From positions 13,250,001 through 13,314,000 of the forward strand of contig CM065399.1 in assembly GCA_033060915.1 (NCBI GenBank): 64,000 nucleotides of DNA, read 5' to 3'. Position numbers and translations under genes: made by a program. This stretch comes from Euryodendron excelsum (lineage: Eukaryota > Streptophyta > Magnoliopsida > Ericales > Pentaphylacaceae). Positions 23,990 through 34,759 of this stretch are shown here, one piece after another. A model generated the notes under the pieces. That model ran no database searches. It was not told the DNA's origin and saw only the letters and a list, made by a program, of their open reading frames with translations. Each line of letters begins with the position of its first letter. Positions within the stretch are counted from its first letter, which is position 1.

Positions 23990-24520
23990 CCGTCTCGAGG
24001 AATAAACTGTCTCAAGAGAGGGATTGGAAAGGGGACTTATCATCTCCGAAGAGACGTGCCTGAATTGGAATCATCTCGAGGAATAAATTGTCTCGAGAGA
24101 GGGATTGGAAAGGGGTCTTACCGTCTTCGAGGAGACGCGCCTGGATTGGAACTGTCTCGAGGAATAAACTGTCTCGAGAGTGGGATTGGAAAGGGGACTT
24201 ATTGTCTCCAAGGAGACGTGCCTAGATTGGAACCGTCTCGAGGAATAAACTGTCTCGAGAGAGGGATTGGAAAGGGGACTTATCGTCTCCGAAGAGACGT
24301 GCCTGGATTGGAACCGTCTCGAGGAATAAACTGTCTCGAGAGTGGGATTGGAAAGGGGTCTTACCGTCTCTGAAGAGACGCGCCTGGATTGGAACTGTCT
24401 CGAGGAATAAACTGTCTCGAGAGTGGGATTGGAAAGGGGTCTTACCGTCTCCGAAGAGACGCGCCTGGATTGGAACCGTCTCGAGGAATAAACTGTCTCG
24501 AGAGTGGGATTGGAATCGGA
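23990..24520. repeat. 81-bp tandem array, seven copies, in the solo LTR
   Basis: The word GAATAAACTGTCTCGAGAG recurs with an exact 81-bp period (AATAAACTG or close variants at 24001, 24082, 24163, 24244, 24325, 24406 and 24487). Each unit contains a GTCTC..GAGAC hairpin. Because 81 is divisible by three, the array gives false open frames on both strands. Confidence 0.95.
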
Positions 24521-24712
24521 AAGGAAAGGACAATGCCCCTAAGGGCATTTTGGTCATTTTGCTTCTATTTGGGCCTGACAGGCCCGCAAAGCGACGGAAA
24601 GACGGGATTTGGACCTAGAGAATTGGTTTCGATTGGAATATGCCCACAATGACTTGAAAACAAGTCTGGACAGAGTGTAGACTACCGAGCGGTCAAAAAT
24701 GGGGTGCTTACA

Positions 24713-25737
24713 CCACCCTCGACCTCCCAATCAATCTTGGAGTTCCCCAGAGAAGCATCGTTCCACCAAACGGAGTGTTAGTTCAAGAAATATCCAGACA
24801 TCAACCTTGAACCTCCTCATAGGTGCATCGTTCCACCAGATGGAATATCAGTTCAAGAAGTATCAAGACATCAACCATGAACTTCCCCAGATAGCATCAT
24901 TCTGCCGTACGGAGTATCAGTTCAAGAAGAATCAAGATATCAAGCTTGGACCTCCCCAAAGGAGCATCATTCCGCCAGATGGAGTGTCAATTCAAGAAGT
25001 ATCAAGACATCAACCTTAGACTTCCCCAGAGGAGCGTCATTCTGTAAGACAGAGTGTTAGTTCAAGAAGTATCAAAACATCAACCTTGGACCTTCCTAGA
25101 GGAGCATCGTTCTGCCAGACGAAGTGTCAGGTTAAGAAGTATCAAGACATCAACCTTGAACTTTCCTAGAGGCGTATCGTTCCGCCAAACGGAGTGTCAG
25201 TTCAGAAAGTATCAAAACATCAACCTTAGACTTCTCTAGAGGAGCGTCATTTCACTAGACAAAGTGTTAGTTTAAGAAGTATCAAGACATCAACTTTGGA
25301 CTTCCCTAAAGGAGCATTATTCTACCAGATGAAGTGTCAGTCCAAGAAGTATCAAGACGTCAACCTTAGACAGCCCTAGAGGAGTATTGTTCTGCCAGAC
25401 GGAATGTCAATTCAAGAAGTATCAAGACAATCAACCTTGGACTTTTCCAGATGAGTATCATTTCGCCAGACGGAGTGCTGATTTAAGAAGAATCAATTTT
25501 CCTAGAGGAGTATCATTTCGCCTGACAAAGTATCTATTCAAGACGTATCAGTTTTCAAACATTGATCGTGGACCTCCACGAAGGAGTATCATGCCGCCGG
25601 ACGGAATATCGGTTCGAGGTAATTATTCTCCATATTCTAACTCTTTCGATCCCTCTGATTACCTCACAAACAACATGGGACCCTTAGTTTATCATTTTTT
25701 GTCTTCAACAAGCAAAGACAAAAAAAAGAGGGGCAGT
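24713..25737 (+). repeat. Second internal segment, right part, with a 70-bp tandem array and PPT
   Basis: From about 24735 to 25600 roughly a dozen units recur at 70-bp spacing. Each reads approximately GAGGAGCATCGTTCCGCCAG then TCAAGAAGTATCAAGACATC. The AGCATCGTT-type core stands at 24755, 24825, 24894, 24964, 25034, 25104 and 25174. The array ends near 25600 and is followed by a purine-rich PPT (about 25712-25737) just before the right LTR. The ORFs at 24699-25779 are translations of the array. Confidence 0.85.
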
Positions 25738-28700
25738 TATAAGCACTCTATTTTGTTCACTCAGCAATATCCGGCCTAACCGGGCTCACTTTCAAATATC
25801 ACATGCACATTCAGACTCACACTAGTCTTCCAAACTCTAATCCAGTCCACCAGTCGCTTCTTGGGCCTATAGAGCCTGCTGAAGCCAAATGACCATTTTG
25901 CCCCTAGGCATCCAATTGCCTTCGGGAGCCACGCCGGCTTTGGGTATTAAACTGGTTACCTTCTAATGATGCTTGTTACAGTATTTCCAATTGTTTAATA
26001 CCTTTTTGAACCATTTCGAGTCCATTCCAACAATCTCAGTATGAAATAACCGTTTTACCCTTGGTACGCCTGTCACTTTTTTCAACCACACTACCTGTGG
26101 GTATCAAACCAACAATCCCTTGGAGCACTCTTAATGGTGTTTTCAACCTTCTAGTCTTCTCATGGTCAATCCCAAATCGATCCTGGTGTTTTTCGGGCTG
26201 ATTGACCGTTTTGCTCTTAATAGGTTGTTCACTCTTTTCAATTACTCTAGCTTTGGTTATCAAGATATTTACCTCTAGGACATTCCTTTAGGGGTTCCTA
26301 TCCATTCCTAGCTAAGTCTCACTACTCAAAACCTTCTGGATCATTCTTGGACTTTCTGGAGTCACTCTTAGTGAAACTAGACCAAAAATTGCACGATAGC
26401 CACTAGGACAGGCGCCCAAATCCTCTGCCTTGCATTCCAAAAGTCAAAGATTTGTTTCTTGCCGACTTAAAAAATTTCCTAAAAGGCTAAAGTGGCGCCA
26501 AGGCAAATTTGGCCTAGCACCACTACAACAGGCCCTAGAGCCAACTTTAGCTACCTATAAATATAAGGCACCCCCAATGTATTTTAGATCCACAAACTCG
26601 CTCCAAAAATACTACCTCACTGAAAACAAGGTTCGAAGTCTTAGTTTTCTCAAGTCTCCTTCAAACACTAGTCTCCCTTCAATCCATAGACTCAAACCCT
26701 AGCTAGTCTCTATACACTCTATACACTCAAACACAAACCTCTAAACAACCAGTAAAGATCAAGTGCTATGTATTCAAAGCTCTCAAGCTGAAGCAAACAA
26801 AGCAATCAAAGCAAAAAAAGTGACAAGGTAGGTTTTCGATTTAGTTTACGTAATTCCCTCTCTCTATTCTCTCTCCCAACCCACTTGGGTTCTCTTCTAT
26901 TTTAATCCCCATCTTCTACTTCCTCTTCTTGCATGCTTGAAACAAGAGATTTCCCAGTTTATGCCTAGGAAGACGTGTTGAAGGTCGCCGTGTTGAGGCC
27001 TTTCTTCAAGTTCAACCTAAGACGGTGCGGGTCCGACTCCCTTTGATTATGTAGTGAAGTTTAACCATGTATATTCACGATCCTATTGCATTGTGATTGT
27101 CATGTTCGTGCATTGCATTCAAAATTGTTTTCAAACTTGCATCAAAGTTCTCTTTCAAAACTTGCATTCAAAACCTCCTTCCTTCAAACCTCTTTTTAAA
27201 ATCACAATCCTATGATGATTCTAGTCATTCCATGGTTAAGGTTATTTTAGAAAAGTATTATATTCAATATGACCATCAAGGTCTAAATTTGGGTTCAAAC
27301 TTGAAGTTGTTTTGAAAACCACACTCCTATGATGATTCTAGCCATTTCATGGTTAGAGTTGTTTTAGGAAAGTGTTACATTCAAAGAGACCATCGAAGTC
27401 CATATTACGGTTTCAAACCCTAGTTGTCATTAAAATCACAACCTTAGAATGGTCCTAGTCTTCTCATGATTAGAATCATTTTCAGAAAGTGAGATATTCA
27501 AGAGACTTGTCAAAAGTCTATATTCAAACTCCTTTCTAAATAATTTTTGTAAATCTACATCCTAAAAACTCTTTCTAAAGATCTACTTTTCAAAAACTCC
27601 TTATCTTGAGAGTCTAAGTAAAAACGCTAGGATCCATTACTAGAAAACCTTGCTTTCCTCTCATAAAGTCCTATTTATCTTTGCATCAAATCAAGAGTTT
27701 TCAAAACCGTTTTCTACATGAAATCAAAGAGTTTTCAAAAACTGTTCTCTACATGAAATCATAGATTCTCTAATTCAAAAGTCAAATAAAATTCAAGATT
27801 ACCAAAACTCAAACTTTTCAATTCCATGTCAAATCAAATCCTTTCCAAATAGGAAACCAAACCAAATCATTTATTTTTGAAAATATAATCTAAATATTCA
27901 ACTTTAGGAATAGAAATCAAATCTTTCCTAATCTCAAACTTTCAAATCCTTTCCAAATCCCAACTTTTCAAATTTCAAAACCAAACCTTTCTTAATTCGA
28001 AACTTTCCCAATTCAAATCTTTATAAAATCAACTCTTTCTCAAAAAGAAAACTTGCCTAATTTGAAACTTTCCTAATTCAAAACTTTTCTAAAATTCAAC
28101 TTTCTAAAATCAAACCATTCTATTTCAAGTGTATGTTTCAACCTTGAGTTGCATAAACCCTAAGAGGCCAAACCCTAGTTCAATCCTAACCCTAAAGTTA
28201 GGAACCTTTAACTCTGTTCTAAAACTATTTTCTAAACCAAGATCATTTTTAATCTCTAATTCAAGTCAAGGTGATTTCAAAGTTCAACTCAATTTTTCAA
28301 AATCAAGTCCAAGTTCAATTTTAAATCATGAAATTCAATTTCAAATCAAAGTCAATTCCAAGTTCAATTTCAAATCAAAGTCGATTTCAAATCAAAATTT
28401 AATTTCAAGTCTTTTAATCAAAGTTTAAATCAAACTTTTTTCAAGTCAAACTTTTCAAAGGCCCCAAAGTGTCTTTTCAAGTCAATCAAGACCTCACGAT
28501 GTCTATTTTCAATTGAATCTCGAGTCCAAACTATGACTGACCTGATTCCCAACAAAGTGATACGTAAGCACCCTATATGGGTACGGTCACAACATTTTTC
28601 AAGTTTTCAATTCCCACAACCTCTTTCAAACTTCGAATCCTCTCTTCAAATCTATTTTGAAAATCAAATCCTTTTCTTACACTTGCATATGATGCATCAT

Positions 28701-29222
28701 ATAATTCTTTTCAAAGTGAATATAATTGGCCATTGTATAATCAAATATTCTAAATGAGTGAATCTAGAGTAAAAATATTTGTAGGTACCGCAAGGACAGG
28801 ATAGGGTGATGGTCTTATACATCTTTCCCATACGTAATCAACCTTCGAACCTAGGATTACTGTTTTCGAAATACCAAAATGGAATTATTTTTAAAACGGA
28901 TTTAAATCTTTCTAAAGGTTGCCAAACAACATGTTTTCTCCAAAAAAAAAAAAAAAAAAAAAAAAACCTTCTCATGAGGAAGTTTTCCAAAACTTTTTCA
29001 AAAACCCTAAATTTAATCTTCGGATTGCACTTAGTTTTAGGTGATCAAACTCACCTTAACAAAGTTAGGTGGTGACTCCAAATCTTTTTCAAAAGCTCTT
29101 AGTCAAATCAATTTTCAATTCAAACCTAGTCACACTCGTCCTTCTAGGAGCATGGGTTCTAACAAGATAGTACCGTGTTTTTCTCACTTATTTTCTCGAG
29201 TGTGAAAAATCGTGGCGCGACA
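25738..29222 (+). repeat. Right LTR of the Tat/Ogre-like element (3485 bp)
   Basis: It begins TATAAGCACT and ends GGCGCGACA, and is similar throughout to the left LTR (5281-8711), including the TG-to-TA change at the start. A promoter-like CTATAAATATAAGG lies at about 26554-26567. TSD GATAT follows at 29223. Visible substitutions between the two outer LTRs are many, so the insertion is not recent. Confidence 0.87.
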
Positions 29223-32200
29223 GATATCAGTCCAGTTCTCCCAAGCGGCATCTTTAGGAAAGGAATTAGACCTTTGAATCAAAACTTGGGCTGCAGGTTG
29301 ATTGCATCTGCTCATAAGTCGGCGCTCCAACACAACAACGGGCACTGGTTGTGTTCTACCCACCAAATCAGTAGGAGGTAAGTTCAATTGAGCAAGCACC
29401 TGCTGGCCTAAATGCTTTTTAAGATTGGAAACATCAAACACCGAATGGATCCTACTAGTTGGAGGTAACTAGAGCTTGTACGCCATTGGGCCAATTCGCT
29501 GTAGCACCTGAAAGGGACATAGTACCTTGGAGCCAACTTCTTGTCACGACGCATTGAGGTTGATAATTGTTTATAGGGTTGAAGTCTAAGATAAACCCAA
29601 TCACCCACAGTAAATCTCGCTCAGAATGATACTGGTCTATTGCTTTCTTCATGCAATTTTAAGCAGTTAAGAAATGCTCCTTGAGGATGCAAATGGTGTC
29701 ATCACACTTCGGAGAGTGGCATTGACTGCTGCAACTGGAGAGTCTTGGGTGAAAAATTAAGTGTGGTGTGGTGGGGGTTGGCCATAGACAACCTCATAAC
29801 GGGTCATACATGTGACAGAGTGGTAAGTGGAGTTATACCACCATTCGGTAAGGGGAATCCATTTATTCCAATCCTTGGGCTTGTCCCTAGTAGTGCACCT
29901 CAAGTAGTTCTCTAAACACCTATTCAATACTTCTGATTGCCATCTATTTGAGGGTGATAGGCGATAGGCAGAGCTAAGCATTAGTTCCACTCCTTATAGC
30001 TTGAAAAGAGTTTTCCAAAAAGGTGCTAGTAAACATAGGGTCTCTGTCAGTAACTATAGGCCTTGGCATGCCATGTAATTTGAATATGTTGTCCATAAAG
30101 ATTTGGGCAATATCCTGAGCCGTGTAGGGATGTGTTAAGGGCACAAAGTGTACATACTTAGCATGTCCATTATGATCATGATGAAGTTTTTTCCCCTAGG
30201 GCTTGGCAATCCTTCTATAAAGTCCATGGCAATATCTGACCAGACAAGGTTTGGAATAGGTGAAGGCTGCAATAATCCAGGTATTCTTACATTCTCATTC
30301 TTATTTCTTTGATAGTTTGCACATTCAGAAATGAATCCTTTGACATCACCTTTTAACGCTCTCCAATAGAAATTTCTTTTGATTTTTTTGATGGTTTTCT
30401 CAACACTGGAATGTCCTCTCCAACATGAACTATGGAATTCCTTTAAAAGCTTCTCTTTGAGCTAAAGGACAGCCCTAATTACTAATTTACCTTTACGCTT
30501 CAAGTGTTCTTGAATCCACTCGAATCTTAGATGGGGTTCGCTACCATCTTCCAGTTCTCTAATTAGTGTTTGTAACTCAAGATTAGTATTCCAGCTGCCT
30601 TTGACTTCTTGTAACCAATGTTCTTCAAGGGTTGTAATTGCATTCAATTATCCTTCTTCTTCCCTTGCCCTGGATAATGTATCAGCTACTTTGTTGTCAA
30701 ATCCAGCCTTATACCTTATTTCATCGTCATAACCCAATAACTTGGTAATCCATTTATGTTATAGGACAATGGTGATTTTTTGCTCCAACAAGTCTTTAAG
30801 GCTTTGGTGATCAATTTTGATTATAAAATATCTTCCTAACAAATAATGCGTCTATTTGTTAATAGCCACTACTACTACTAAGAGTTCTTTCTCATAAGAG
30901 GAGAGCCTTACTCATATAGGCAATTGGTTGCCCCTTTTGTAATAAAACCGCCCCAATGCCTTTACCCAAAGCATCACATTCTACCTTAAAAGGTTATGAA
31001 TAGTTAGGCATGACCAGTATAAGGGTATGAGACATAGCATCCTTCAATTGAAAAAATGCCTTCTCTACACTATCATCCCAGTCAAAAGCATCTTTCTTTA
31101 AGAGGGTGGTGAGTGGAGCACATATCTGCCCATGACCTTTGACAAATTTTCTATAATATCCAGTTAAACCAAGGAATCCTCTCAAGGATATTAGATTTTG
31201 GGGAGTAAGCCAATTCTACATACATTCCACCTTACTTTTGTCTATAGAAACTCCTTGATCACTAATGAAGCTGTCTAAGTATTCAACCTCTTTCTTCCCA
31301 AAGACACATTTAGATTTCTTAACAAACAATTGGTGATGCCTTAAAATATCTAAGGCAATTGTCAAATGCCTCATGTGATTCTCCCAAGACCTATTGTAGA
31401 TCAGTATGTCATCGAAGAAAACTAGAATAAATTTCCTGAGATGCACCTTAAAATTTTTATTCATTAAACTCTGAAAGGTGGCAGGTGTATTAGTTAAGCC
31501 AAAAAACATCATAAGGAACTCATTCTGTCCTTGGTGAGTTCTAAAGGTAGTTTTTTTGAATATTTGCAGTGTGAACCCTAATTTGATGATAGCCTACTCT
31601 GGGATCCAACTTAGAGAAATATTTGGACCCATACAACTCATCAAGAAGTTCATCTATGACTGTAATAGGAAATTTACCTTTTATAGTAATCTAATTCAAT
31701 CGCCCGTAATCAATACAAAGCCTCTATGAGTTGTCTTTTTTCTTGACTGGAGATGAATAAGGGCTTGATCTATTATGAATGGTCTCAGCTTCTAACATTT
31801 CATGTACTATTCTCTCAATCACATTTTTCTGAAAATGTGATCTCACACTGGTGGGTGAGCTTCCTGGCTACAGTAATATTTTGTGGCCATGTGATCTGGT
31901 TGGGGGTAAGCTTTTTGGCACCATGAATAAATCTTGATAATATTTGAGCAGCTGCTCTAATTCAGAGTTAGGTTTTGAAGCATTTTCATCTTCACTAGTT
32001 TAGATCAAGTAGAGTTATGCTAACATTCCCTAATTTCCCTTATTTATGAGTTTACTTATTTGTGCACTATCCACAACCTGGATGTTTCCATTCTTACATC
32101 CTCTTAAGACATATCTCCTTCCTTTATGGTTAAAATCCATTTGTGGATTTTTGAAATCCTAAGTGATTGGACCAAGAGTTGCCAACCACTGCATACCAAG

Positions 32201-32420
32201 AAGCATGTCACACCCCCCTAATTGGAGAATCCTGATCTCAGCATTGAAAGTTGTACCCTGCATTTCCCAACTACAATCTCTACACACAAGAGTATTATAG
32301 ACCTTTGTTCCATCAGTCATAGACACATTAAGAGGGTTGGTTGGTTGTAAGTAGCAACTTATTCTTTTGGCCATATTAGGGTCCAAAACAATTATGGGTA
32401 CTACCTAAATCAACTAGTAT
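29223..32420 (-). pseudogene. Chromovirus pol remnant: protease, RT, RNase H, integrase, chromodomain
   Basis: Reading the minus strand from 32420 down: a retropepsin-like block (VDLGSTHN near 32400, where the family has D-S/T-G; the middle residue is Leu here; then CDMLLGMQWLATLG); RT blocks KDNS.R.CIDYGRLN and [16 protein letters not shown] near 31650-31740 and FGLTNTPATFQSLMN..FFDDILIY at about 31390-31510; the RT/RNase H linker FLGLTGYYRKFVKGHG at about 31130-31185; integrase SEVLNRCLENYL..WWYNSTYHSV..YEVVYGQPPP at 29757-29990; then GDWVYLRLQPY and a chromodomain-like end at 29223-29441. Order is standard for chromoviruses. Several stops and shifts break the frame. The last residues lie at 5216-5280, beyond the nested element. 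Confidence 0.9.
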
Positions 32421-32589
32421 GATAATTAACTTATTCTTAATATTCCCCTTTACTTTCATGGGCTTAAAGAAGGTAGATCTTGAAATGGCATATACTGATA
32501 CTTGAGAAGGCTCCTCCTTCTCTCGCTCCTCTTCCTTTAGATCTTCTGATGTAATATCTTCTTCTTTAAGGTTATCTTCTTCCTCAATC

Positions 32590-33543
32590 TCAAGAAACTA
32601 CAATTGCTTCTTTTGGCATCTATGCCCCTTAACAAACTTTTCATCTCAATTGTAGCATAATCCTTTTTCTCTTCTCACCTCCATCTCCTTTTCTGTAAGT
32701 CTCTTAATAAGAATGGATGTTATACCTGAGTTTGTCTGCATATTTGAGTTGTTGTTCCATCCTGGTCTGTTGTTGGTATATGTATTGTTGCTTTGAGACG
32801 TTGAATCTTATTTTCCTGGTGATTGGCTCAGTGCTTTCCTCTTGTAACTTGGCCAGATTTATAGCTTGAACAATACTTGTGGGCCTGAACATCTGAACCC
32901 ATACCTTGATTTCCTCCTTTAATCCACTTGTGAAACAACTCACCAAAAACCCTTCCGATAACCCTTTCGTCCTATTAGCCAATTCTTCAAATTTCTCTTG
33001 ATAATCCCTCACAATTGAAGTTTGTTCGAGCTTGGTGAGTTCACCGATTACATCTTCATACGCATTGACACTAAATCTCGTAGAATTACCCACACAAATT
33101 ATTCCCAAATTAGCTTATCCTGGGTGCTTTTCAAACCACTGAAACCACCTCAATGCCTTATCATCCAAGTGCATCGATTCCAATTTTACCTTTTGCCTTT
33201 CTTCTATCTTATTAAATTCAAAAAATTGAGCACATTTGTAAGACCACCCCAATGGATCTTCTCTAGAAAACCTAGAAAAATCAATCTTGGTGTACTTAGT
33301 TTGGGTATTTTCCCATATATTAGAAGCATTAATAAAGCAAGAGGAATCACCTTGTTCTGGTTCTTTATATGGAGAAGCCATCTTCATCATTAGCTTATCG
33401 TACTTAGGATTCATCATCATCATGTTCTTTAGTTCCCGAATTGCTTCTCCCTATTCTTGTCAGAGCTCTTTGATAGCTTTAGCTTGTTTCTCAGAGTTTT
33501 CTGCCAACACCTGAATGTCTTTAGCCCTAACCCCACCTGCCAT
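32590..33543 (-). pseudogene. Chromovirus gag remnant with broken zinc knuckle
   Basis: The minus-strand start is ATG at 33543-33541 (MAGGVRAKDIQVLAENSEKQ). Two early stops follow, then the gag core: TKIDFSRFSREDPLGWSYKC, MHLDDKALRWFQWFEK, a stop at 33117-33115, and in the same frame ELTKLEQTSIVRDYQEKFEE with FLVSCFTSGLKEEIK. Near 32620-32680 the zinc knuckle reads GLCYN, a TGA where the second Cys belongs, then DEKFVKGHRC. Length and order fit Ty3/gypsy gag (Retrotrans_gag). It lies directly inside the PBS, with no room for another ORF. Confidence 0.88.
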
Positions 33544-33580
33544 TCTGACCACCACTATCTTCACCGGCAAAAGGATTTCC

Positions 33581-33592
33581 GCTCTGATACCA
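33581..33592 (-). promoter_or_regulatory. Primer-binding site of the chromovirus (initiator tRNA-Met)
   Basis: The minus strand reads TGGTATCAGAGC, the canonical plant initiator-Met PBS, two bases inside the 5' LTR end at 33595. It fixes the element's minus orientation. Confidence 0.92.
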
Positions 33593-33594
33593 AA

Positions 33595-33870
33595 TGTTAT
33601 AGTACTTGCTAAAGAGAAGAGTTAATGCTATGAATCAAGAATTGAATTTGATTAATCTTTCAATGACTTTACAATGCTTAAGCTCTAGAGCTTGATAGGC
33701 TAAATTAGAAGAATTACTTTCCCGCAAATCCTAACTAAATTATAGCTTACAACACTCCTAACTAACCACCTCACATGCTCTATTTGATGCTTTAATCGAG
33801 TTGCTTTGCAACTGTTTCTGGGAGATTTGAATCTAAAATTTGAATTTGATTTTTGCTTTATTTCGTGACA
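33595..33870 (-). repeat. 5' LTR of the chromovirus
   Basis: This 276-bp copy starts TGTTATAGTACTT and ends TTCGTGACA on the plus strand, and is followed by the TSD AAATC. Homology with 4960-5215 is evident along the whole length, for example ATGAATCAAGAATTGAATTT in one and ATGAATCAAGAACTGAATTT in the other. Confidence 0.9.
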
Positions 33871-33902
33871 AAATCTGTGGATTCTTCTGTTGAAGATGGT
33901 GA

Positions 33903-34290
33903 CACTACTAAAAAATCTAGTATTTGCGACGGCACATTGCCGTCACAAATGGCTATTGTGCCGTCACAAAAGGTCATTAGCGTCGAAGAAGCGACGGCAT
34001 TTTCGGCGACGAATCTGCTAGCGTCGGAAATACTTTTTGCGACGGCCAAGCGACGGCACAGGTCACCATTTGCGACGGTATAACCCCTGTCACAAATACC
34101 AGTCGTTTTAGTAAAATTATTTGTGCCCACTGATATGCCAACGGTAATAACTTATAAGCAACAGTTCAATACCGTTGCAAATAGCATCATTTGAAACCAG
34201 GAGAAAAGTTTTAGCGATAGCAAAACCTATTGCAAAAAGTCAATCCATTTACAGCATAGCAACCACATTTGATACTTTTTGCGACGATTT
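33903..34290. repeat. CACTA 1 left TIR and subterminal repeats
   Basis: After the 14-bp TIR the motif GCGACGGC or its complement occurs many times in both orientations, for example near 33925, 33947, 33989, 34037, 34049 and 34072. Further degenerate GCGACG and GCAAA words extend to about 34290. The density drops sharply beyond. Confidence 0.85.
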
Positions 34291-34759
34291 TGCACCTGTC
34301 ACTAATACCTTGTAAAAAAAAATCCTGCTTATAAATAATGAATAAATTTGTAGCTTTTTTTTTTACCTGATAAAATATACAATTAACATTATACAAATAA
34401 CAAAATCATTATAATAATTAATATGTCTAATAAAATCCAAATATTTATAAATATGTCTAATAAAATAAACTAGCACATATTTTACACATTGTCTCCAAAC
34501 AAAAATTATCTTCCATGACAATTCATAAAATAAAAAATTATATATAGTGCCTCGCAAAATAACATTACAAATCTATAATCCATAAACAAAAGAGAGTTTT
34601 AAGTCGATCGCAAAATATGCTGATAAATAAACACCAAAGATCAATTTATTCTTTGCGAATAACCTGAAAAAAAAATATAAATTTTAGATAAAATAATGAA
34701 CATATCAAAGACAATGAAAAAATATACATACAAATAAATAGGCTTATTAAAAGAAAAAT

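Larger units (their letters stand above)
19518..24712 (-). mobile_element. Solo LTR of a Tat/Ogre-like relative, opposite orientation (5195 bp)
   Basis: On the plus strand it starts TGTCGCGCCCAGATTTTTCG and ends GGGGTGCTTACA. These are the reverse complements of the ends of the neighbouring LTRs. It is flanked by the perfect TSD CCACC (19513-19517 and 24713-24717). No PBS, PPT or internal region adjoins it, so it is a solo LTR left by recombination. It is longer than its relatives because of two expansions: a low-complexity GAAAGTTTTGAATTAGG-type tract (about 20380-22030) and an 81-bp tandem array (23990-24520). Open frames inside it (for example 21681-21902 and 24056-24652) are repeat translations. 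Confidence 0.9.
5281..29222 (+). mobile_element. Tat/Ogre-like non-autonomous LTR retrotransposon complex (three LTRs)
   Basis: The unit is bounded by the perfect TSD GATAT (5276-5280 and 29223-29227). The layout is LTR 5281-8711, internal 8712-16235, LTR 16236-19053, internal 19054-25737, LTR 25738-29222, with a nested opposite-strand solo LTR at 19518-24712. Length is 23.9 kb, or 18.7 kb without the nested LTR. The primer site after the first LTR matches the tRNA-Arg-type sequence known from Ogre/Tat elements, and polypurine tracts precede both downstream LTRs. A gag remnant and an antisense plant-mobile-domain remnant are visible. I found no protease, RT, RNase H or integrase, so it depended on another element's enzymes or lost them. 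Confidence 0.82.
4960..33870 (-). mobile_element. Ty3/gypsy chromovirus (Reina-like), minus strand, interrupted by a nested element
   Basis: LTRs at 4960-5215 and 33595-33870 are flanked by the perfect 5-bp duplication AAATC (4955-4959 and 33871-33875). The internal part carries, on the minus strand, an initiator-Met PBS, gag, protease, RT, RNase H, integrase and a chromodomain-like end. A 23.9-kb element sits inside (5281-29222); subtracting it leaves about 4,964 bp. Short LTRs (256/276 bp), a chromodomain and a total near 5 kb match the Reina chromovirus lineage as known in plants. All coding frames carry stops and shifts, so the copy is dead. Lineage needs an RT phylogeny. Confidence 0.88.

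Noticed and set aside
23990..24520. Regularly spaced repeats that could suggest a CRISPR array
   Set aside because: The full 81-bp unit repeats, with no unique spacers, inside a plant LTR; it is a tandem repeat. The same holds for 24735-25600, 34760-36125 and 46655-48790.
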